Assembly: GCA_963924555.1 (NCBI GenBank) | Contig: OZ004590.1 | Location: 2,519,001-2,583,000 of the forward strand | Reading direction: 5' to 3' | Source of the DNA: Crambe crambe | Lineage: Eukaryota > Porifera > Demospongiae > Poecilosclerida > Crambeidae | DNA length: 64,000 nt | Shown: in pieces, positions 45,306 through 56,600 of the stretch | Layout: each line of letters starts with the position of its first letter | Position numbering within the stretch: the first letter of the stretch is position 1 | Made by a program: the position numbers and the translations under genes | Notes under the pieces: model-generated | The model's input: only the letters and a program-made list of their open reading frames with translations | Database searches by the model: none | Told to the model about the DNA's origin: nothing

Positions 45306-45909
45306 CAGGGCTGGATATCCAGGGTTTTAGATAGGTGGGGTTGTAAAGAGATGAAAATTTGTGTTGTAGCTATCAAACTCAAAGTGACACATGCAGGGTC
45401 ACACCTCAAATCACAGTTAGTATGCACTGAGTTATCTAATGTGTGAACATGAAAATGTAAGCCAAAGTGCTCCAAAAGATATCTTTGAAGTGACACGTGC
45501 AAGGTCACAGGTGTGACTGTTAATGAAATCACAGTTGGTATGCACTGAGTTATCCAGTGTGTAAATACAATCCAATGTACTCAAGATATCTTTGAAATGA
45601 CAAGTGCAAGGTCACAGGTGTGATCGTAAGTTAGTATGCACCAAGTTATCCAATGTGTGACCTTGAAAGTGAAAGCCAAAATGGGTGTCACGTATACATA
45701 GATTGTTTCTTTCTTTGACCGTACGTCTTAGATGATATAGTAACCGCATTAGTTCCTAGCCCACTCTCTCTTCTAATTATACTACTTTAGAGGAGAAACA
45801 CAAAATTGTCAAAGAAAAATAAACACATGGCTAAGCAAGTAGGCATGGTCAAAATCAATTCATTTTATAATAAAAGGGCCCCTCAACCCAACCCCTAGAT
45901 CCAGCCCTG
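45306..45909. mobile_element. CAGGGCTGG-ended non-autonomous element carrying a minisatellite
   Basis: The left end cagggctggatatccagg and the right end gatccagccctg are inverted. It interrupts the left arm of the 5.5-kb structure; the other arm shows the uninterrupted sequence. Inside are about three units of roughly 115 bp containing gacacgtgcaaggtcacagg and gcactgagttatcc. A second copy lies at 46987-47525 in direct orientation with the right end but no clear left end. CAGGG ends recall hAT elements; no transposase and no matching 8-bp target duplication were seen. Confidence 0.65.
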
Positions 45910-46986
45910 GCTGAGTAAGAGTCAGGCCCAGTGTGTTCATGATGTCCATGGAGGAGAAGTGGTTCCATGGTGTTGGAATCAAAACTCACTTGCATATGAT
46001 GGTGAAACAAGACAGAATTGTTGTTTGGCTGTTTAAAAAGACTTTTCCAAATAATGATCACCAAAAGAGTTACCTTGCTCAAAACAAACTAGAATGATTC
46101 AAATAGTTTCCTTGTCAAAGATAAGTCTACTTCCTTTCATTTCACTCTCTAACTCTTGTGGAGCATCTTTGGTAAATCTAGTATAGTTTTTCCTCATGTT
46201 CCTTCACCTTGTCATCCAAAACTCAAACTAGACCTGTAAAAAGTTCACATTGGGGATTCTATGCAAGGACCATGCTCCACCTTCAAGTGCATCAGAAAGT
46301 TTCTTGATCATCAGGCCATAATAACCAAGTTTAGTGAGAAATGGCATGGGGGTATAAGCTAGTCTGGTGAACTATCCCCGGTAGTCAGGCAGATATGTGA
46401 AAAATCGTTCCCCTTTGGGTTACAAGCGTCAAACTTGGTATAAGTAAAAGTTTTGGAAGTGGAGCCACCTGCAAAAATGTTTGATCTGGATTTTCCAGCA
46501 CTTCATAGTAACAGTTTTCGCAAAAATTAAAATTTTCGCTCACCACATATTTTCAATGCACGAAATTAAAACGCGAAAATCATTTTGGTCAATTTCATTC
46601 AAAGTATTAGAGCTGCAAAGTAGAGCAGAACCATGTTTAGAGAAACTAAGTCAATTCAATCTTGCATGGTATGTATTTCAATGCTGCCTTTTTACACTAG
46701 CATCATCCTATAGTACCTTTCTTGCAGCAATTCTCTGGACGAGACACAGGTAGTGTGTGGTCCAACAGTAGTTTCTAGTTCCTTGGATCAACCCATCCCC
46801 AGTTCCAGGAATTGGCATGTCCAGGCAAACTTGTAACGTCTTGCCCCAGCAATGTCCACCTTGGTAAACTGCTCTTTTAATGTACTGCATAAGAGCAGCT
46901 CTTGTTGGAGGAACAGCTCAAACACTGGACCATGAGGGAAGGAGCATAGTTATTTGGAGGACCCATGTGGCCGTTCACTGGTACTC

Positions 46987-47525
46987 AAACTCAAAGTAAC
47001 ACATGTAAGGTCACACCTCAAATCACAGCACTGAGTTATCTAATGTGTGATCTTGAAAATGTTAAGCCAAAGATATTTTCGAATGACATGTGCAAGGTCA
47101 CAGGTGCGATTGAAATCACAGTTGGTATGCACTGAATTATCCAATGTGTAAATACAGTCCAATGCACTCCGAAAGATATCTTTGAAGTGACACGTGCATG
47201 GTCACAGGTGTGATTGTAAAAGAAAATCACAGTTAGTATGCACCAAGTTATCCAATGTGTGACCTAAAAAGTGAAAGCCAAAATGGATGTGTCATGTATA
47301 CATATAGATTGTTTCTTTCTTTGACTGTAGCCATAATAACCACATTAGTCCCTAGTTTAGTTAACCCACACATGAAACATGTCCTCTCTTCTAATTAGAG
47401 GAGAAACACGAGTTGTCAAAGAAAAATAGACATGGCTAGATAGGCATGGTCAAATTGCATTTTCATTTTATAATAGCTTGGGAACAAAAAGGGGCCCCTC
47501 AACCCCACCCCTGGATTCAGCCCTG
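46987..47525. mobile_element. Second, left-truncated copy of the CAGGG-ended element
   Basis: It is a direct repeat of about 45365-45909, with the same minisatellite units and the same right end (ggattcagccctg). Confidence 0.7.
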
Positions 47526-48480
47526 CATTTTCCATCCATGGGTGAACAATTCTCGGCAAGCTTCATCAATTTTGACAATAGCAGGATAGTGAATCGATCC
47601 AGCACACCTACATCCTCATCTGGATCTTCTTGTAGCCCTTATTAACAGGTGCTAATCCGCATATCAGCCTCCTCATAGTCACAAGGGGGCCCGGGGCAAA
47701 CCATTAGTGTCCTGTGTAGGGATGCACAAACTTCAGAACCACTTGTAGTAACTATCTGCATATGCTTCACTAAGAAAGCAAAATTGTTAGCATCTATCCA
47801 CAGAAACTGACTGGTAGACTAGAAGATTTTGATTGTACAACTAGTGGGATAAATGACAAGTGAAACCTGCATGTGGGTGAGGTATTTTAATTATGAGCAA
47901 TGAGCTTATTTTTGTAGTTACCCTGCTTCTGGTTTATCATTCAGCTCTATGCAGTTCTCCAGATAGTGCAAAAGGTCAGCTTTGTTTCCCAACCTTAACT
48001 TTCCATGCTGGGACAGTGAAGGAGGACATGCTTGGTTCTCATGGCTGTCCAGATTAGCTACCATCGCGTGACTGCAAGATACTTGCAAATTTGCACTGGA
48101 TTTTTTGGGTCAACTAAAATTAATTGCATACCTAGGCTCTGAAATCGGTCTATAGTGCTTAGTGCATGAATGAATCTGCCTAGTGCAGGGAATAGAGCAT
48201 AATGCTGCCCAGTGCATGAAAATGTGTTACCTATTGTGCATAAGAAAATACTGTGTGAGTTGACAAAATATTTCGCATTTTTAATTTCGTGCATTGAAAG
48301 TATATGGTGAGCGAAAATTTTATTTTTCGCAAAAACCGTTGAGAAGTGCTGGAAAATTTTCAGATCAAAACATTTTTGCAGGTGGCTCCACTTCCAAAAC
48401 TGTTTCTGATACCATAATCTTTACTTATTCCAAGTTTGTCACTTGTAACCCAAAATGGAACAATTCTTGTATCATGCAGA

Positions 48481-48511
48481 AGGGGGGGGGGGGGGGGGGG
48501 GGGGGGGGGTC
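48481..48511. repeat. Homopolymer G run of about 30 bases
   Basis: The G tract is followed by tctggcaaaac. The inverse C tract of similar length lies at 49527-49553 in the paired arm. Confidence 0.85.
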
Positions 48512-51141
48512 TGGCAAAACGCATATACTAAACTCATTCTGCTGCAGCCTAGGCTGCAGTAGCATTGTGGTCTGTTGTGGTTTGGTCAGCTCCAACCTCT
48601 AATTAGGTGTTATGTAAACTCACAGAATTGCTGCTAGACTAGAAGAATATGCAGGTATGCTATTTATGCTTCTCCCTCAGAGACTGCATAGCCAAGTAAC
48701 TTGGCTATAACTTGGCTATCAGTCTTTGAGGGAGAAGCATAAATAGCATACCTGCATATTCTTCCTTGTGATTTAGCTATCCTGTCTAGTTCTTCTTCAC
48801 TTTTATTTGATACCTGCTCTTCCAAGCAGTAAAGTACTCGCTTGGAAGAGTCACTCTCTCTGAGTAACCTCCTTCATTCTGTATAATTGTATTAAGGTAA
48901 AGCGGGCACGAGGTAACTTGGGACACTGAAGTTATATTTCAATCTTGCTTCGAGATTACTAAGATCTTATTTTGCACACATAAACATTTATGCTTTGTCT
49001 CTCTTTGAAGCCAGTCTAGAGTGCTTTGGTTATTCTATTGGTAATAAGCAGCCCTAAACACTCTGCTGATTTTACAAGACTGCAAGAAAAAATTTAATAA
49101 ACTAACTTCAAACTAAATACTCACTGCATAATGATCTCTGCATTTTTTTAAAAAGTGATTAGTCAGCAAAACATGCATAGCACGCTGTTTAAGATTCGTC
49201 AAAATTGCATGGACATGCAGTGTCCCAAGTTGGGATTTCTGCATACTACACATGGGCGAATTGTAGCCAATTAATTAATAAGCAATACCAATCATCTTTA
49301 ACTCAGCCTGGGAACTAGAAAAGTTGCTCTATGTTATCTCTTGCAACTTAAAGCTTGTTCATAGGCTAAAGCGGTTGCAGAGATATTGTTTGTAAGAGTG
49401 TCCCCATCTATGGGTAGCAGTTTACATAACACCTAATTAGAGGTTGGAGCTGACCAAACCACAACAGACCACAATGCTACTAGGCTGCAGCAGAACTGAG
49501 TTTAGTATACATGTTGTGCCAGACTCCCCCCCCCCCCCCCCCCCCCCCCCCCCTTCTGCGTGCTGGTGATGCAGTGCTGCAGAAGTGGCCGGGGATGGTT
49601 CACAATAATGAATATGCACATGCTATATATGCTTTGACTCAAGGATCTCAGAGGGTACTACTTTTATCACATAAGCTGGAACAGATGTGCACAAATCATA
49701 ACTATAAACAGAACAACCACAAGAATAGATGGGCAGACCTTTCAGGAAGGGGTGGACTAGTGAAGGCAATACCACAGACACTGAGAAGTCACATTTCTAG
49801 TCCTTGGTAGCCACTGCCTTTTCAGGTACAATGTTTGAGCAGACCCCTTCAGTTTCCTACTTCTTCAATCCTGTGCACGGTTTCCAAAAACCAGCCCGGT
49901 CTCCCAAGGGGTAGACTTCTGAAACTTAGTGGTCAACTATTATGCCATGGACAGAACACCATGTGGGCCTGATTCTTGCTCAGCCAACTGGAGTAGTTTG
50001 AGCAAATATGTTGGTGCACTCATTTCTACAACTGGAATCAAAATTATGTGCCATTAAGGATACTAGCCACACACTTATTATGGAAGTACACTGCCCAGAT
50101 GGCAAAGGACCCCTTGGGCTCATTCTGATTTCATCATTACATACTTGGACTAAGCCCCAAACAACTGAACATTGAGGGATTGCCCTCTCATGCACCCCCA
50201 TCTAGCACAGCTGATTGTTCTCACCAAGATAACTCACCTGCTTGCAAATAAGGGGTCCAAGGCTCTGTTTCAGGAGTTATTACAGCTACAGCACCCCAAA
50301 ATTCCAAATTTGACCCTTGACCTCAATCTTGCTGACACAGCAAAAATGTACATCACGAGTGGATTTCTCTGTTAAGCAATCACTAACCCAGGATTTGAAG
50401 GTGCAGCTGTTTAAGCTTCAACCCCCCTCTACTTAAAACAGGTGCAAGTATGCAAGACTAGGATGTCGATTATTCACGTTGCAGACCCTATTAAATACAC
50501 TACTAATCAGGGCACTTGTGCGCATGTGCAGTGAAAATTCCGTTCCGTGAAATAGCTATTCCGTTCTGTTCTGTTCGATAATGAGGCCCAATCAAAAATT
50601 GTATTATTACAACAAAAATCAGATGAAAAATAACAATTACTTGTAAACAATAACATCTACTAGGCCACACTTAGCCCAATAAGACACAATCCTTTCTCAA
50701 AGCTCATCAACCCATGCACCCATTAAAAAACCATGCAGCCACCAAATGTATTAGCTCAGAGCTCTGGTCAATTTTACAGCTAGACTAGTATAACTTAAAT
50801 CACAGGTGTAGCGGATTTAGGGAGCACGCAGTACAGTAGCTACACTAGCTACACTAACTAGCTAAAGTACCTTGCTGGAGCAATGCAATACACCCGAGCA
50901 ATTTCACGATCATGATGATGTAGTAGTGATTTATTTATTCATGATGATGGATTTGTTTAGAGAGTTTAGACCACTCGCTAGGCCAGCGCAGCGGAATAGT
51001 GCGATAGCTAAATACATTTCCTATTTTTATATAGCGCGTGAGAATACATAAAATGGAAAAACGGCGGAAGGAAATGGCCCTAAACAGCTATATAGTATTA
51101 AACGTTGCATAGTGCAGCCAGTTGTTTTCGCTCTAGTTAAT

Positions 51142-53626
51142 ATGGCCGTACGTGCTGTAGCTCTATTCACTTTTATGGCGGTGGCAAATAGTGTATCTGC
51201 TCTCCCTTTAGAGGATTTTTATCCTTTTGGTAGTTCTTCTGGGGACAATACCTTTGGGCCAGCACTTGATGAGTCTTCACCACGTATTTCACTGAGTGTA
51301 CCGTTTCTTTTCTTTGGGACAAACTTTAACATTTTATATGTGAGAACTGAGAACTGTGTGAGAGTCTATTTAATAATATTGCTGATATTGTTTATCTGCA
51401 GGTTAACAACAATGGACACATTTCCTTTAATTCATCCTTCACTGACTATAATCCACAGAGATTTGACTCTGAGTTTGTTGGCAGGCCACTTATAGCACCA
51501 TATTGGGCTGATGCAGACACCAGAGGCACTGGTACTGTGTGGTACAGGGAGACCACTAACCAGACAGACATAGACAGGGTACAGAGGGAGATTAGAACCA
51601 TTTTCCGGGAGGCTACCACATTCACTCCACATATGGCCTTCATTGCCACTTGGGACCACATAGGATATTATAAAAGAAGGACTGATAAGGTATAATTGTT
51701 GCAATAGTGACTGAAGTGAAGTATAAGTACAGCCATGGCTGTTTTGTATATAAAAATTTTATCTGGTAAATAGCTAGGATATTGATTGTCCCATCATCCT
51801 TTAGACAAACACTTTCCAGTGTATCCTATCAACTGATGGATCTATGTCATATGCCATTTTCCTCTATGCTGATGGCCTCATCCAGTGGACAACTGGCGAT
51901 GGTGGGACAAATGGACTGGGAGGAACTGAAGCTCATATAGGAGTAACTGCTGGAGATAGACAGAATTTCATTACTCATGAGTATTCATTCTCTCCACAAA
52001 TCCTTAATATTACCAGCAGCAGGATGCCTGACAATGTGACAGTCAATGGAATGTTGATATACAGGGTGGATGAAGTTTCTGGTAAGTGGAATGATTGGAG
52101 TGGCAATTTATATAACTATAGCTGATTTAGTTGAGCTAAAATTTGACCTCTAGCTAACCTCAAAAATTAAATCAAACATAATGACAGCTAGAGCTATCTG
52201 AATAGCAAGCTATAATGATTGATAGTCCATATATATATTGCTAAGGACCTCTGATAAAGAATAGAGGTAAATGAGGAGCTGTCCAACAAATTTGTACATA
52301 GCTATAAATAGCTAGCCAGTGGCGGCTGAGGGTGGGGGCTGAGCTCCCCCACTTTTCTTGACCCATTATATAATTGACTAACTGCAGCAGTAGTATACTG
52401 TCTAGTCACTAATGATGTTGCACATTAGTGACTGCATTGTTGTTTGGCCACAACATGACCTTCATGAATATCATTACAGCTCATTAGGAGTAGTCATCGA
52501 TGTGTAATTTTGAGCCCCCCCTCCACTTTTTTTGATCCTCAGCCACCCCTGCTAGCTAAACTAAAGTTAACGATTAACCCCTGCTAGCTAAACTAAAGTT
52601 AATGATTAACCCCTGCTAGCTAAACTAAAGTTAACGATTAACTAAAGTTATACTAACTACGTACGTAGGTATAGGCCTGAGCACCAGGCCGGAATGTCAG
52701 ATGTAAAGCTAGTATCTAGAGAAGTTTTACATACATATACCGTAAATTGGGAAAATTTCGTAGTAGATTGAATTTCGTAAGTGAATATAATTACGAAAAT
52801 AAAAAACATGAAATTTTTTATCAAACGAAAAATAATAATGTACGAATAAATAGAGCAATGAAAACTTGGATAAACGGTCAAATCCACGTGTACATCGCGA
52901 TCGATTGGAAAGCCAAGATGTCTCTCAATTAAGGCTAGAGATGGACTCCCAGACCCCAAGGATTCACTCTCCATGCCCTCGGCAACAATTTCTTTAGCGA
53001 AAAGCAAACAAAGTCTAGATACTTTCTGTGGTAAATGTCTTGTAATTGTCTCGTTCTTTATCACTGAAATGGTGTATTTATCTTCAGGATTACTTGGCTC
53101 ACTCCTGCAGTCTAATACTTCTCCGATAGCTGCCATCCATATCGCTTTATAAATATGGTAGTACCTTCAAACTCACCCATTCTGCTGCTACTCTAATAAA
53201 AGCGCATGATACATGCGCGCGTGCATTATTTTGAATTACGAAATTACGAAATATTTCATCCCGAATATTTTTCAACACGAAAATTTCCCGATTTACGGTA
53301 GCTGAGAGTAGTAACAACATCATCTGATTCAGTTTGAAGAATGACATCAAGTTTTACATAAGAAATAAGATCTTGCACATACGTGTGTAGCTAGTTGAAG
53401 TGTATAAGGTTTTCATAAATATTTCTTATGGCTTGCCTGACACAGCACATAGCTACTATACCATAATCTATTCATTAGAGAGTGCGGTAGCACTCTCTAT
53501 GTAGGGATGACACGGACGGCCGTGCGCGCCGCCTATAGACTAATACTAAAGTGAAATTCTAGTTCCCCCAGCTTACCGTTTCAGAAATACGACAAGCAGG
53601 TAAATCGCTGGATTCTTCTTCTTCTC

Positions 53627-53691
<65 letters not shown>

Positions 53692-56600
53692 TTATTATTC
53701 TTCTTAAACAATAACCATATCTCTCGAACCACTCAAGCTACAGCTACGATTTCTGGATAAATCCACTCCAAATTCTACCAACTACGATCTTTTCTACTCG
53801 TTGATCCTCGAAAGAGTCGGTGACAAAGGAGACACTACGGAGCACAGCACTCGACTAATTCAATTAGTGGAAGCCATCTTTTCTATAATACGCATGCGCA
53901 CGTATTTGATATCCAATTATTCGAAATTATAATATTACTCAGCTATCTCTAGCTAGCTAGCTAGCTAGCTCTAGATAATGATGGTACACTGCTGCATCAA
54001 CTCGGGGATTTAGATTCACCAATCCATCTACTGGTAGACTCGATTTCAGCATCTTCGACCTCCAAGTATAGCTCAACAATGACACAGCACCTTGACTCGT
54101 GGGCTGGTATGCTATTGGAGATCATCTGTCCCTGCATACACATAGAAGAATGAACTCTATACATAGCTAAAACAATAGAAGAGAGGAAAAAAGACCAGGA
54201 ACAAGTAAGGGGAAAATCATTTCTTGAAATGAAAAAAGATGTAGGGATGACCACTGTTCAAAAAAGTAAGGAAACAAGGAGGATGAAAATGGGATCAATC
54301 TTTGTTCTGTATATCCAGCCAACAATCCCTACATATACGTACATTACTACACTATAATCTGAAGCTACCCGATGTATATGTAGGGATTGTTGGCTGGATA
54401 TACAGAACAAAGATTGATCCCATTTCCATCCTTCTTGTTTCCTTACTTTTTTGAGCAGTGGTCATCCCTACATCTTTTTTCATTTCAAGAAATGATTTTT
54501 CCCTTACTTGTTATTATTATTATTCTTCTTATTATTCTTCTTAGACAACCATATCTCTCGAACCACTCAAGCTATAGCTATGATTTCTGGATAAATCCAC
54601 TCCAAATTCTACGAACTACGATCTTTTCTACTCGTTGATCCTCGAAAGAGTCGATGAAAAAGGAGACACTATAGGGAGCACAGCACTCGACTAATTCAAT
54701 TAGGAAGCCATCTTTTCTATAATACGCATGCGCATGTATTTGATATCTAATTATTCGAAATTATAATATTACTCAGCTATCTCTCTAGCTAGCTAGCTAG
54801 CTCTAGATAATGGACTGCACTATCGACTCGGGGATTTTAGATTCACCAATCCAGCTACAGGTAGACTCTATTTCAGCATCTTCGACCTCCAAGTATAGCT
54901 CAACAATAACAACACATTGACTCGTTGCTATGCTTTTGGAGAACTATTCTTCTTCCATCTGTCCCCTGCATAGAAGAGTGAACTCTATACATAGCTAAAA
55001 CCATAAAAGAGAGGAAAAAAGACCAGGAACAAGTAAGGGAGATCATTTCTTGAAATGAAAAAAGATGTAGGGATGACCACTGCTCAAAAAAGTAAGGAAA
55101 CAAGAAGGATGGAAATGGGATCAATCTTTGTTCTGTATATCCAGCCAACAATCCCTACATATACGTATATTACTGCACTATAATCTGAAGCTACCCGACG
55201 TATATGTAGGGATTGTTGGCTGGATATACAGAACAAAGATTGATCCCATTTCCATTCTTCTTGTTTCCTTACTTTTTTGAGCAGTGGTCATCCCTACATC
55301 TTTTTTATTTCACGAAATGCTTTTTCCCTTATTATTATTATTATTATTATTCTTAGACAACCATATCTCTCGAACCACTCAAGCTACAGCTATGATTTCT
55401 GGATAAATCCACTCCAAATTCTACCAAGTACGATCTTTTCTACTCGCTGATCCTCGAAAGAGTCGATAAAAAAGGAGACACTACGGAGCACAGCACTTGA
55501 CTAATCAGAGAGTGCGGTAGCACTCTCTATGTAGGGATGACTCGGACGGCTGCGCGCGCCCCCTATAGACTAATACAAAAGTGAAATTCTAGTTCCCCCA
55601 CTTAGACCTAACAAAAGCTACTGTGAATGATTATCCAGTCTACTAGAGCCTACTACAGTGTGCAGACCAAGTTTCAGGACCAGGGAGGTTACCGTTTCAG
55701 AAATACGGCAAGCAAGTAAATCGCTGGATTCTTCTTCTTCTATATTATTCTTCTTATTATTATTCTTAGACAATCATATCTCTCGAACCACTCAAGCTAC
55801 AGCTATGATTTCTGGATAAATCCACTCCAAATTTTACGAACTACGATCTTTTCTACTCGTTGATCCTCGTAAATGAAAAAGGAGACACTACGGAGCACAG
55901 CACTCGACTAATTCAATTAGGAAGCCATCTTTTCTATAATTTTTTTTGAAACTATAATACGCATGCGCATGTATTTGATATCCAATTATTCGAAATTATA
56001 ATATTACTCAGCTATCTCTAGCTATTATTATCAATAATAAGGCCTGGGTACGAGGCTAGCTAGCTAACTAGATAGCTAATGGACTATCGACTCGGGGATT
56101 TTAGATTCACCAATCCATCTACCGGTAGACTCTATTTCAGCATCTTCGACCTCCAAGTATAGCCCAACAATAACACAACACCGCAGTCAAATCGCCAGCA
56201 TCAGTTTCCTATTTTGGAGCGGAAGCAAAGGTAAACTTGCGGTTTAGCCTGCGGTTTGGGCCTCACTTTCTACAAGAAGTTCTCGGCCGCCTAACTCTCT
56301 TTTGGAGGTTCTATGGAGGCTAAAACTTGCTCCATAATCTTCACCGTTTGTTTCTGACTAGGTAGATACCTTATTAGATCATATTATCTTTACTGGTGTC
56401 TCTTTACACGAATTTGTATCGAAGTACTTCTACGAAGATCAAAATAACCATCGTCGTATTCAGCGTTCAAAAAGCAGTTCCCAAAAAGCAAGCCTCCTGG
56501 AAAGGAGAATGCATATACAGTAATAGTGCATGTCAAGTTTTGCACTGGCTTGATTTCCTATGACCTATACACTTTTTTTTTACCGCCAAAAAACCCAATT

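Larger units (their letters stand above)
44889..50432. repeat. 5.5-kb nested inverted-repeat structure
   Basis: The outer arms 44889-45300 and 49995-50432 are clear reverse complements (for example gagggggttgaagcttaaac with gtttaagcttcaaccccc). A second pair is 46400-46590 with 48275-48470 (aagtggagccacctgcaaaa). A third pair is 48478-48620 with 49420-49557, bounded by a G run and a C run. Innermost is a hairpin at 48643-48765 (gcaggtatgctatttatgct). Open frames are short and unrecognised. Confidence 0.8.
39384..51141. other. 11.7-kb repeat-dominated spacer; kinase 5' exons probably within
   Basis: No domain-bearing exon was recognised between the first visible kinase exon and the NIDO gene. 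The stretch contains the fold-back structures listed separately. It also has a hairpin at 40848-40987 (aggcaatcacatgc ... gtgattacct) and several short unassigned open frames, for example minus strand 41911-42195. Confidence 0.5.
53475..56180. repeat. Tandem array of about 0.8-kb composite units
   Basis: The block beginning at a TTATTCTT-type tract, then atatctctcgaaccactcaa, recurs at about 53716, 54549, 55361 and 55777. It runs on to gactcggggattttagattc and cagcatcttcgacctccaag. Between the first three blocks lies a fold-back element with tgtagggatgacca ends (54240 and 55066). The lead-in agagagtgcggtagcactct, followed by gtagggatgac, occurs at 53477 and 55502. Confidence 0.85.
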
